Shown here piece after piece: positions 31,855 through 41,294 of a DNA stretch of 64,000 nt. The translations under genes and the position numbers were made by a program. The notes beneath the pieces were generated by a model, which made no database searches, had not been told where the DNA came from, and saw only the letters and a program-made list of their open reading frames with translations. The DNA comes from Sinohyriopsis cumingii (taxonomy: Eukaryota > Mollusca > Bivalvia > Unionida > Unionidae): positions 136,903,579 through 136,967,578 of the forward strand of contig CM068829.1 of assembly GCA_028554795.2 (NCBI GenBank). The letters are read 5' to 3'. Numbering within the stretch: the first letter of the stretch is position 1; each line of letters begins with the position of its first letter.

Positions 31855-34800
31855 ATGAAACGATCCAATTCATTTGAGAAGAAGGAAGAAGAAAGTAAGA
31901 GGCAGAAACGTGCTTTATCGCCTCGTACCAGGGCTGAAGTCTTGGCACAAATTCATGCCAGTGATTTTGAAGAGGACATGAGTGAACCAGAATCCAAACC
32001 CTCTAAACAAAGTTCACCACCCTTAGTCAACCGTGAAAAGTACTATTCCATTCAAGAGACGGAAGAGCATCCCTCTAGAAAATTTAGAACTACAGCTTAC
32101 AAATACACGGTGAAGTTTAAAGATTTCAAGTCCGAAGTACTGTTAGAGAAAGCAGAAGGGTTCATCACCGAGATGTGGATTGAAATGCTCAGCATGTTTG
32201 GCCTCTCCACCCTGTCTGAGCGAAGGACAAGAACGAGTGCATTGTTCAACTGGTCTGCGCACGTTTGTCAGCCCTGCCTGTTACCAACAACATTTGAAGA
32301 TGCAAGGTTCACAGAAGAAATGTGCTTGTCAGCTGCTGAGATTGTGCCCTACCTGTGGACAAGGCATACTTACCAATAATGCCAAGGCACACCTGTGTCG
32401 AGGAAAGAAAAAATGTCACATTTGCTGCCACATCGTGGACTTGGAACACGAATGCTATGTGCAAAAATACCAACCCCAACCAGAGAAAGAGATCGGTCAC
32501 AAGAAGAAAGGCAATTTCATCTTTTTCGATTTTGAATGCATGCAAGAGACTGGTATTCACATTCCTAATTTCTGCGTGGCTCATCGAGCGTGCGAGAAGT
32601 GCATTCAAGAACCTATTTTCAGTCATTGCCTTCACTGCAGCAAGATTTCTGGAGGACGTGAAAAAATCTTTCGAGGACCGAACACGCTAGCTGATTTCGC
32701 TCGATGGGTCTTACACCCCATCGACAAGACGTGGATCCAAGAGGACATCGAACGTTACGGAGATTGTCATCGTCATGCCACAGTGATGGCTCACAATTTC
32801 TCCGGATACGATGGACAGTTTCTTCACAGATACTATACAGAACATGGCATCGAACGTCCTAAAGTCACTTTGAATGGAGCCAAAATCATTTTCATGCAAG
32901 TGGGACAAGTACAGTTTAAAGATTCGATGAGTTACTTAGCCATGCCTTTGAGTCGAATGCCTAAAACGTTTGGAATGACAGAAATGGCTAAAGGGTGCTT
33001 TCCACACTTTTTCAATACGGAAGCCAATCAACACACCGTTCTACCCCATTTGCCTGAGGCTCAGTATTACGACCCTGACAACATGCGTACCGAACAACGA
33101 GAAGCTTTCTACGCTTGGTACCAGGCTCACGCCTCTGACCCTTTCGACTTTCAGGAAGAAATGCTAAAGTATTGTCGTTCCGACGTGGACATTTTACCGT
33201 GTTGCTGTGGAAAATTTCGAGAACTGTTCATGGAACACGGAGGGGTCGATCCTTTCAAAGAAGCTTGCACCATTGCCAAAGCATGTTCCTTAGTGTACCG
33301 GCAATGATTCATGCCTGAAAACACCGTGGCTGTCATCATTCCTCAAATGACCAACTATGTCAAACGTCAATACTCGGTCAAAGCCCTACGCTGGTTACAT
33401 TACTTGTGTGACAAGGAAGACAAATGGATTCAGCATGCCCGCAACGGAGGGGGTGAAAAGACCATCAGAATGCATTCGGTCGATGGTTGGGACTTAGAAA
33501 ACCCCAAGATTGTGTACGAGTTTAAAGGTTGCTTATTTCACGGATGCCCCGTCTGTTACCCTGACCGTGGCACTAAAAATCAGTTTTTACAATGAACCAT
33601 GGAAGACTTGTACCAGGCCACATGTCAGCAACGCCTAAAGTTAGAACAGGAAGGATACTAAGTGGTGGAAATGTGGGAACACGAGTACCATCACCGTTTG
33701 AAAACCGATCCAGAGTTTAAACACCTCGTGGAAAGTTACCAGTTCATGGACCCCCTGAACACGAGGGATAGTTTGTACGGAGGAAGGACCAATGCCACCA
33801 ATTTGCTGTACCAAGCCGACGAAGAGAAAGGAGAAGAAATCAAATACTTGGACGTGTGTTCACTGTATCCCTACGTGTGCAAATATTGTCGCTTTCCTGC
33901 AGGGCACCCACAATTGTTGACGGAACACATCGATTTGAAAAACATTCGACAATATGAAGGCTTGATCAAATGTAAAGTTTTGGCTCCCACTGACTTGTAC
34001 CATCCCGTTCTACCTCACCATTGTCAAGACAAACTGATGTTTCCTTTGTGCCGTACTTGTGCTGAAACGTGCAACCAAGACCAGCCTTGTCAGCACACCC
34101 ATGAAGAACGGGCCTTGACGGGGACGTGGGTCAGCGTAGAATTGTTCAAAGCTATGGACATGGGATACCAACTGTTAGAAGTGTATGAAATTTATCACTT
34201 TCCCAAGACAGAACAATACAACAAGGGTGACCCCACTCAGAAAGGCATTTTGGCAGACTACGTGGATGCCTTTTTGAAACTAAAGCAAGAAGCCAGTGGT
34301 TATCCGTCCTGGTATCACACTCCCGAAGACCAAAAGACATTCAAAGAGAAATACTGGGCACAAGAAGGCATTACTTTAGATCACATCGAGAAAAACAAAG
34401 GCAGGCGATCGTTTGCCAAAGTGATGTTAAATTGCTTGTGGGGTAAAATGGCACAACGACCGTGTTTACCCAAGAATATTTGACAGAACCTTCCTGCTAC
34501 TTCCAGATGATTCACAACAAAACTAAATTCATCAAACACGTGGACGTCGTTCGCGAAGATTTGATCTTAGTCAATTACGAAGAAGATCTGGACTTTGTAG
34601 AAGCCGATCCTTTTGGAAATGTCATCATTGCAGCTTACGTGACAGCTCATGCTCGCTTAAAACTGTACGAAGCTTTAGAACTGTTAGGGGAACGCGTCCT
34701 GTGCTTTGACACGGATAGTTGCATCTACATCGATCACCCGAGTCAACAGCACTCTAACATCGAAGGAGACCGTTTAGGAGCCTGGACAGACGAGCATTCT

Positions 34801-35151
34801 GACGACAAGATTCTAAGTTTCGCCAGTGGCGGTCTTAAAAATTACGGCTACGAATACTGGGACAAACAAGGAGAAGTGCACACGAAGTGTAAAGTGAAAG
34901 GATTGACTCTGAATTATCGTACCAGTCGAGTGGTGAACTTTGGCGTATTGAAAGAAGCTTTGCAGTCTAGAGAAGATGAACACTTTAAAGTGACCACCTA
35001 TCAACCGAACAAGATTGTACGTTTACCCACTCACCACATCGTCAGTCGACCCTTGGAAAAAGTCTGTCAAATCGTGTATCAGAAGCGAGTGCGGCTTCCC
35101 AATCACTTTATATTGCCATATGGACATGTCGGTATAAAACATTGGTTGTAA
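31855..35151 (+). pseudogene. Protein-primed family B DNA polymerase (Polinton PolB), broken
   Basis: This is the replication polymerase of the element, with a 3'-5' exonuclease domain and then the polymerase domain. A Cys-rich, zinc-finger-like N-terminal segment spans about 32,180-32,460. Exo I is FFDFEC (FDFEC at 32,525), Exo II AHNFSGYDGQF (32,789) and Exo III YCRSDVDIL (33,170). Polymerase motif A is DVCSLYP (33,851), motif [12 protein letters not shown] (34,415) and motif C DTDS (34,708). All catalytic Asp/Glu residues of these motifs are present, and the length of about 1,100 codons fits Polinton PolB. Breaks seen: a frame change near 32,200, in-frame stops TGA at 33,305, TGA at 33,593 and TAA at 33,659, and a one-base shift near 34,460. 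The start at 31,855 follows a TATA box by about 50 bases. The gene is inactive as it stands. Confidence 0.9.
35133..35139 (+). promoter_or_regulatory. TATA box of BIR gene 1
   Basis: The site tataaaa lies inside the last codons of PolB, 36 bases before the ATG at 35,175. Confidence 0.6.
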
Positions 35152-35174
35152 GTGGATAGCCACTCACCAGAAGC

Positions 35175-35614
35175 ATGACTTCGCCACAGCAAGAATCAAG
35201 TGAGAAACCTGATGAGAACTCCAAGTTCAAACCCTACCATTTTCCAGTCTTCTTACCTGACTATTGTGATTGTGCCCGTCGATTGGACACATTTCAGAAA
35301 AGTTTACGGATAGGGAAGGATTACCTTCTTCGCATGTTTTAGCTAGAACAGGATTTGTCTACTTGGGACCTGAGTCAGGATTGGGATACGAAGTACAGTG
35401 TTTCGCTTGTGGACTGAAGTTACGAATGGATCTATGTATCTATAAAGGTTCAGCTATTCTGGAACACACTCGATGGTCTTTGCACTGCCCTTACCTTTCT
35501 ATGGCCTTTCCACCCATTACACTACGGTACAATTATGACGGTACCTTAGAGACAGTACCTTCAAAAACTAGATATAAAAAAGGAACGATGTACAAGCTTG
35601 AGACTGCATTGTGA
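35175..35614 (+). pseudogene. BIR-domain (IAP-like) protein 1, frameshifted and divergent
   Basis: From the ATG at 35,175 the first frame gives a short N-terminal region ending in CARRLDTFQK, which corresponds to the start of a BIR fold. The rest of the domain lies in another frame from about 35,305: HVLARTGFVYLG, then CFACGLKLR...LEHTRWSLHC. One small indel near 35,300 separates the two. Compared with the canonical BIR zinc site C-x2-C-x16-H-x6-C, this copy has 18 residues before the His and lacks the usual Trp, so it is divergent even apart from the frameshift. BIR proteins bind caspases or other death-pathway partners and are often captured by large DNA viruses. It is a paralogue of the next gene. 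Confidence 0.75.
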
Positions 35615-35618
35615 CTAG

Positions 35619-35628
35619 TATAAAAAGG
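35619..35628 (+). promoter_or_regulatory. TATA box of BIR gene 2
   Basis: The site tataaaaagg starts five bases after the BIR gene 1 stop and 63 bases before the ATG at 35,682. Confidence 0.7.
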
Positions 35629-35681
35629 GGCTATGGTCAAGATCGATAGTTCATTGTGACTACCAAGACCAAGCGAACAAG

Positions 35682-36317
35682 ATGAATCCTTTCAGAGAAA
35701 CACAAAACAAGTTCAGAAAGGCACAATTCAAGTTTGGGGCTTCTGAAGTGGAATGTGATTGTGAGCCTTGCGATGGGAACGATGCTGTACGCTGTGACCT
35801 TAGCGATGCCGTAAAGCATCATGACAACTTTGTTCTCACTACCCCTCTCATGGAAAGTGATGCTGTGCGTGTCAAACCTGAGGGATGCGAAAGCGATGCT
35901 GCTCGTCCTCTTGGACACTTTACTGGGTTTCATTTTAAATGTGGATGTTCACCTTCACGTCTACCCCCCTACGGATGTCATCCAGACTTGAGCAAACTCC
36001 TGTCCATGTCACCCAGCCCTCATCGAAACGAACCTGTGAAAGACGAATATTCGTTCCCTGTGTGTTTGTCGGAATACTGCGACTTTGAAAATCGTCTTCA
36101 ATCATTCAAAGGAAAATGGCCTAAGTATCTGGGAGGACCGATCCCCAAAGAATTAGCCAGAGCCAGATTTTTCTACTTGCACGAAGGGGATAAAGTCAAG
36201 TGCTTCAGTTGCGGTGTGTCACTTCACCACTGGGAACCACAAGATTCGGCCTATCTAGAACATGCTCGTTGGTCACCAAATTGTCATTACTTACCCTTAG
36301 TGGGACCGAGAAATTGA
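35682..36317 (+). CDS. BIR-domain (IAP-like) protein 2
   Basis: This intact frame of 211 residues has one C-terminal BIR domain at about residues 130-206. It runs YCDFENRLQSFKGKWP, LARARFFYL and CFSC (residues 174-177), then 16 residues, His, six residues and Cys (EHARWSPNC). The zinc ligands and Trp match the canonical BIR pattern. The N-terminal half has no known domain. It is Cys-rich (CDCEPCD, KCGCSP) and holds four NDAV/SDAV-type repeats at about residues 33-75. No RING finger follows, so it is a BIR-only protein and not an E3 ligase. Inhibition of apoptosis in the host cell is the likely role by family, unproven here. It follows its own TATA box and ends 11 bases before the next ATG. 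Confidence 0.85.
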   Translation: MNPFRETQNKFRKAQFKFGASEVECDCEPCDGNDAVRCDLSDAVKHHDNFVLTTPLMESDAVRVKPEGCESDAARPLGHFTGFHFKCGCSPSRLPPYGCHPDLSKLLSMSPSPHRNEPVKDEYSFPVCLSEYCDFENRLQSFKGKWPKYLGGPIPKELARARFFYLHEGDKVKCFSCGVSLHHWEPQDSAYLEHARWSPNCHYLPLVGPRN

Positions 36318-36328
36318 AGTAACTTACC

Positions 36329-36718
36329 ATGTCGTTAAAGAAGAAACCAGATTGGTTAGGAGTCAAATGTTGGACATCATCGAGACCAGTATTTAAACTT
36401 CATTTCAAAAACGATATTGAATCATTACCTAAAGAACTGCAAGAGAAGATTTACAAGGAAGTTTGGCAGGGGCTTGCCAGAGTGAAATCTCAATGGATAA
36501 CTGTAGAACTTTTATTCCGAGAAATTCACAAGAGATAAGTGAAAAAAGTCAACCAGTGTGTTAGATTTCTCTGGGTCAAGGGTGCATTCATACTATTATA
36601 TCGCTTTAGACCGTTTACATCAAAAGAGTTCAATGAGATTCTTGAACGTTACCCTGAATGGCAGTGGTCTGAAATTACTTACTATGTCGATTACTTTTGC
36701 TCTAGGAGAAGATTGTGA
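36329..36718 (+). pseudogene. Unrecognised protein of about 129 codons with one in-frame stop
   Basis: I do not recognise the family. The frame starts MSLKKKPDWLGVKCW and stops at TAA 36,536. The same frame then continues open with coding-like composition (CVRFLWVKGAFILLYRF, then ERYPEWQWSEITYYVDYF) to a TGA at 36,716. The continuity of aromatic- and charge-rich sequence across the stop suggests one gene interrupted by a nonsense mutation, though programmed readthrough cannot be excluded. The ATG is 11 bases after the BIR gene 2 stop and I see no TATA box of its own, so it may be translated from the BIR 2 transcript. Confidence 0.5.
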
Positions 36719-36799
36719 ATTGTACGTTTTAAGTGATGATCTTGGTAATATAAGATTTTAGTCTTAGGGGGATGTTTTCCTTCAGGTCTGCGCTTTAAC

Positions 36800-36806
36800 T
36801 ATAAGA
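36800..36806 (+). promoter_or_regulatory. TATA box now separated from the last gene
   Basis: The site tataaga lies 25 bases before the nested insertion junction. Removing the insertion (36,832-38,213 plus one 8-bp duplicate) puts it about 55 bases before the ATG at 38,245, the same spacing as other genes of this element. Confidence 0.5.
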
Positions 36807-36831
36807 ACCTACAGTATTCGTCATTCAGACC

Positions 36832-38213
36832 GTGTGATCGACGAGAGAATCTAATCCGAAACCGGCTAAGCAATGAAATTATCTAAATTACACTAATAAA
36901 TACTTACATAAAATATATATATATCAAATTTGGACCAATGGCGAAGACAAGGATTCGGTCTCCCCGAACTCTCCATTTATGAGAGGCGAGTGTGATCGAC
37001 GAGGGAATCTAATCCGAATCTAGCCAAAAGTATTACAAAATAAATACACTCACAAAACAAGTACCAAATTCTGAACAATAGAAAAACTCATTTTATCAAA
37101 ACTAGCCCACTGACTGATAAAACTCTACAAACAAATATCATTAAATTAAAAAACACCTAGTTCAAATACCAGGAAGAAATATACAGGGGGTGGGTGGTGG
37201 GAAAAACAAAACAAACCTTCTCCACTTCTCCTAACTTAATACTCACCTAACACCCTAACTAACAGCTCCAAAAGTCTATCTTCTACATAGGTGACAGCTA
37301 AGACAAAAACTAGGTATAACCATATAGTCCCAAAATAGAACGTAAAAGGTGGTCGCAAGAATAGACCATCAGGGATCCCCCGTATTAAGACCCTAAACTT
37401 ACACATATAAGGTAGTCAAAAAAACCCAACGACTATCGGGCCCTGCGGCACAATGCTGCAAATATAACAAATATATAGAATACCACCCCAAAAATTACTT
37501 GTATAAGGTAGTCAAAAAAAACCAGTGACTATAGGGCCAGCAGCACAAGGCTGCAACCAAAATTTACAACTAGATAATTAGGACCCAAAAACAATTACTC
37601 AGTAAGATGGAAAAAACACCAACTCCATCCAGGGCCAGCAGCACAAGGCTGCAAAACCAATCGACAAATACTGTCACCTAAAAGCTAACATCGACCTCAA
37701 TAGACTCTATCTCTCTTAAAAACAGCACAGAGTTTTTATGATTCAAAATTCCAAAGACGGAAATTTAGAACAAAAATACCCTGGATCGGAAAAACCCTGC
37801 TAACCTGTGGCAAGACAACTCCGCCCGAGCCTGACCACTTTCGCCCTTTGCGACGGACAGACATCAAAACACATACGTGCAGTGCACGCATCATAAATTA
37901 AAAATACGGACTAGATCGGGTCCAATCCCACTAGTCGCTAATCAATGCAAATGAATGACAGAGTGTGTGCTGGGTCCAATCCCACTCAAACAAAACATAG
38001 GCCTTACAATCAGATCGATGTGTACACAAAAGTACCTTGACCTGACGGCCCAATCAATTAGTGTTCTGTGAACACAGATATGCCTGGAGGAAGTGGCTCC
38101 ATTCCTTCCTCCAAGGAGTAATCAGTTAGGTGCCTGTGGCATCATAAACCAGTGGTACATGCTCAATGCGAAGCGCACGCCACTATAATTCAACTCAACA
38201 ACAACAACAATCG
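36832..38213. mobile_element. Nested 1.38-kb non-coding insertion with 8-bp duplication
   Basis: The direct repeat ttcagacc flanks it (36,824-36,831 and 38,214-38,221). The left part contains a tandem pair headed by gtgtgatcgacgag.gaatct (36,832 and 36,989). The middle has three units of about 97 bp sharing cagcacaaggctgcaa (about 37,445, 37,545 and 37,640). The right end is a CAA repeat (38,195-38,210). No frame above 60 codons was seen. The CAA tail and tandem 5' units suggest a retroposed non-coding element of unknown family, but the 8-bp duplication would also suit a hAT-like element. It differs in texture from the surrounding Polinton and splits a promoter from its gene. Confidence 0.55.
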
Positions 38214-38244
38214 TTCAGACCATTCCACGGAATAAACAAAGAAG

Positions 38245-38841
38245 ATGGAGGTGACAAAATTATTCAATCTATTAAGAGATATCTATTTTTGGATAATGGA
38301 TGTTGAATATGTTGTAGGAAGAATAGAAAAGGAATGGAGTGATGGAAATAGGCAAGACTTGTTAACTATTCAAGTCAAAGGACTAAAGGTGGCCGGAGAT
38401 CTCATCGCAGGGATGATAGAAGAAGAAGTCAACAAGTCAAGCGGATTTACTGACCCACCTTATGTCAGAGTGGGAAGTTTGAAGGAAGCACTGGACCATG
38501 TCATCCAAGTCGGGTGCTTCCTGGAAAAAGTATTGTATTGGATGGAGTGGTGATACGTAAAATGGGGGTTCGACCAGTTGACAAAAATGGAAGAAGTAAT
38601 GAGGAAAGTGCTGACGGAAGAGGTAAAGAACATCAAAGAAAAGTGGTCTAAGGAAAGAAAAGAAGAAGAAAATAGAAAGAGAAAAAAAAGCTTTGAGAAA
38701 CTCAACAATAACTGGATAAGAATACAGGAGAAATTCCGAGTGATAGGTCATCCTGACTGGATGCCTGAGTCAGAAATAAAGAAGAAGATGACAGGAATAT
38801 TGGTAAAAGTTAGAAGTTGGTTGAAGAAGTGGAAGAGTTAG
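38245..38841 (+). pseudogene. Unrecognised rightmost Polinton gene, one in-frame stop
   Basis: I do not recognise the family. The frame begins MEVTKLFNLLRDIYFW and reaches a TGA at 38,551 after 102 codons. It then stays open in the same phase to 38,841, giving about 198 residues overall. The first half is helical-looking with hydrophobic repeats (LIAGMIEEEVN, LKEALDHVIQVGCFLEKV). The second half is strongly basic and charged (KEKWSKERKEEENRKRKK), likely coiled-coil, ending in VRSWLKKWKS. The end of the gene lies 18 bases before the histone-type stem-loop at the inner edge of the right TIR. Its own TATA box seems to lie beyond the nested insertion at 36,800. It might be nucleic-acid binding; unknown. 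Confidence 0.55.
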
Positions 38842-38850
38842 AAGAAGAAG

Positions 38851-39315
38851 AAACCCAAAGGCCCTTTTCAGGGCCACTCATAGGTCTCGAAAAGATCTTG
38901 ACTTTCATTGCCTACCCTTTTTTTTTTCTTTTTTTTTTTGTTTTAAAAAAAATAAAAAATAGAGACCCCTCCCTGTTTCAATATTCGCCTGTTCCATTTC
39001 CATAGACCCATCAGGTCGGGACCTTATTAAAATAGGGTCCTGACCCTGTTCCATTTCCCCTTGATGCTCAACAGGCCCAAGATTTTTTTTTTTTTTTTTT
39101 TTTGCCCATGTTAAATTCCCCTTGACGCTGTACAGTCCCACCCTGTTCAATTCCCCTTGACGCTAAACAGTCCCATATTCCCATGTTAAATTCCCCTTGA
39201 CGCTATATCGTCCCAAGGGTTTCCATAATGTTAAATTTCCCATTGACGCTATATCGTCCCAGGGTGGTTTTTAATGGTAAGTCCCATTGATGCTATATCA
39301 TCCCACTTCACTACT
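38851..39315 (-). repeat. Polinton right terminal inverted repeat
   Basis: This is the inverted copy of 29,538-29,993, with the same motif array, T-rich zone, imperfect palindrome (39,014-39,046, one mismatch) and stem-loop module at the inner end. Confidence 0.95.
38860..38875 (+). terminator. Histone-mRNA-type 3' stem-loop, right TIR
   Basis: This reads ggcccttttcagggcc with 5' flank cccaaa and 3' flank actca, and gaaaagatcttg about 12 bases on. It sits 18 bases after the stop of the rightmost gene and in the same orientation. Confidence 0.82.
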
Positions 39316-39321
39316 ATTGAG

Positions 39322-39885
39322 TATATATTTATAAATCTGAAATGGTTAATTAAAAATAGTTATTAGTCAAATTAACAAGGATGCCAGTTACTAGCTTTGA
39401 TACTCTGTTTTTGTTAACTGAAAACATGTAGACTCAAGCCACATCTATAATGATAATTTCTGGCACTTTCAAGGCTGATATAGCCCTTTCATTAAAACCT
39501 GCAAACATTTTTGACAATTTTATCTGCACACATTGCTGTACATTTTATACACATCTGACTTGCCAGTATTTCTCCCAGCCATTGAGCTACCATTGGCAGA
39601 AGAGATCTTTTTGCGAAAAATATTTCCAAATCAAATCCTGTTTGGTTACTTGTAAATCGACATGGAATAGCACAACCCTAGCACAAATATTACTATCCCT
39701 ACTTCGTGGAGACATTGAGGCTATGACATTGTAGCTACTCAACCTTCTGTCCTATGACCATTTTGAATTTTGCGCTAGATATGGCTGTTACCAAATACCG
39801 GTGTCTAAACAGTACATAGGTGCTTTCTGGAAAGATTTGCATGCAGTAAGATTGCACATCAGATCCACAATATTTCCATCAATAT
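39322..39885. other. No gene recognised; flank of Polinton insertion
   Basis: The first bases (gtatat from 39,321) are the putative retained splice donor of the interrupted host exon. The rest shows no motif-bearing frame. Confidence 0.4.
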
Positions 39886-40303
39886 CAACACAGATTGGAG
39901 GGGGCCTTTGAAATTGTTTCTACATATTTAAACAGGTTTTCAATGAATTGTTGCTTTTTGTTTTTATTAGCAGGTATTTATACATTTATAAAATGAGTGT
40001 CCTGTATCACAATATGTATCAATCTTCCTGCAAAAAAGTTTCCCTTGTTTTTTTGCTCCCAAGTTACTCCCATTTTATTCTTGATAAAAGTAGCTACCCC
40101 TCCCCTTACATCTCCTTATAATCATTCACAATTATAACCCCATTTAATTTTTCCTCATATGAAGTTATTAGTTCTTTAGTCAACTTATTATGTGTTTCTT
40201 GTATGAAAATCATATCATAATTTGTCTTGTTTAGTTTAATTATTTTTTCCCTATTTATTCAGTTTAAATTTGCTGAGGCTATATGGAAGTTTTTTATATC
40301 CAT
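39886..40303 (-). mobile_element. L1/Tx1-like LINE, endonuclease fragment (copy D)
   Basis: On the minus strand an ATG at 40,303 starts a broken frame equivalent to the ORF2 start at 14,711: FHIASANLN, then YDMIFIQETHNKL. Further on, INVLIPANKNKKQ corresponds to INVYMPANKNKKL at about 15,040-15,075. There are several stops. This is a 5' fragment lacking the RT, opposite to the usual 5' truncation, so it was probably cut by later deletion. Confidence 0.65.
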
Positions 40304-41290
40304 TTTCGCCTCTCCACCAGGTTGTCGCATTTTTGGTTATACATTAAGTATTATTAGTTTTAATTTAGAATTGAAATATCACCTAGGGGATCAAATAGTA
40401 ATTTATTAGTCAACATGTAGACCCACTCCATGACCTTCTTGAATCTGTAACCCAGAAATTCCGATTAACTATGCATCTTTTAGAATCATACAATACATTA
40501 TATAAAATATGGTAATGTATACCTTAAAACAATACTGCATTTTAATCCAAGTTTCCAATTTTGCAAGAAGTTGTCCCGCACATGCAAAATCATCTGCTAC
40601 CCAATATGTAAACTTGTCGCCAGAACATAAATTCTCAAAAAATTCCCCAGCGTATAGTCTGTTTCTAAATTCTTTAGTAATTTTCCCCCATCAACAAGAC
40701 GCAAACACATTGCATCCTATTTCATTGTTGTTTCTCTTCCACATAATAGCTTATTTTTTATAAAATGTTAAACTTTACTAATCTTTTTTCAAGATCACTT
40801 TAGTTTGCAAAAATATATCTTGTCATTTATTGGCATTCTACATTGAATTTTGTAAACTAGCTATAAACCTGACCTAATTACTCAACTTAACTGCTGACAG
40901 AAACAGTCTACAGTAAATGTATTTCATTTCTATAGCTCGATGGATAAACATTACATCTTTTAAAGCTGTGCACAGAATAGGCCGACATATCACGAGTCAG
41001 GAAAACATGGGGGTGGTATCCCCTGTGTCCAAAATTAATATCATTTTGAATAGAATATTCTAGTGACAATTGCCTCTTTTCAAATGGTAAGCATTGCTTT
41101 TTTTTTATTTTCGTCAATCTGTCAAATTTGGTATGCATTTTGCTTTAATATTTGAGATGGAAACCTTAGGTGCATAGAAATGTCAGACAGCATTGTACAT
41201 CATGGATGGTGTCCAACATACTTTTATGATCATAAAACAAAATCCCATTGTTTTAGTTATGGCCACTGATTTAAAAAATATTCATCCAAG
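40304..41290. other. No gene recognised; non-coding
   Basis: AT-rich sequence without supported coding or repeat structure by eye. Confidence 0.4.
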
Positions 41291-41294
41291 CTAA

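Larger units (their letters stand above)
29538..39315. mobile_element. Polinton/Maverick-type DNA element with PolB, BIR and CCHC genes
   Basis: The two ends are inverted repeats of 456 and 465 bp that begin AG and end CT. They are flanked by a perfect 6-bp target duplication attgag (29,532-29,537 and 39,316-39,321). Six-base duplications, long inverted repeats and a protein-primed family B polymerase are the defining traits of Polintons. The gene order is a small Arg-rich gene (minus), a Gln/Glu-rich coiled-coil gene (plus), a CCHC gene (minus), PolB, BIR gene 1, BIR gene 2, an unknown gene, a nested 1.38-kb insertion, and a last unknown gene (plus). I could not find integrase, FtsK-like ATPase, cysteine protease or major/minor capsid genes. 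It is either a deletion derivative or a PolB-centred variant lineage. Several genes carry stops or frameshifts, so this copy is an old relic. Confidence 0.92.

Noticed and set aside
33305..33661. Stop-codon recoding or an intron in PolB
   Set aside because: Both TGA and TAA occur, frameshifts are also present and no splice signals remove the stops, so decay is simpler.
32309..34340. Minus-strand frames inside the polymerase region
   Set aside because: They are shadows of the PolB coding frames with no promoter or motif of their own.
36832..38213. LTR retrotransposon or Penelope-like element in the Polinton
   Set aside because: There are no terminal direct repeats spanning both ends, no TG...CA ends and no reverse transcriptase. 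Only tandem 5' units and a CAA tail are visible.
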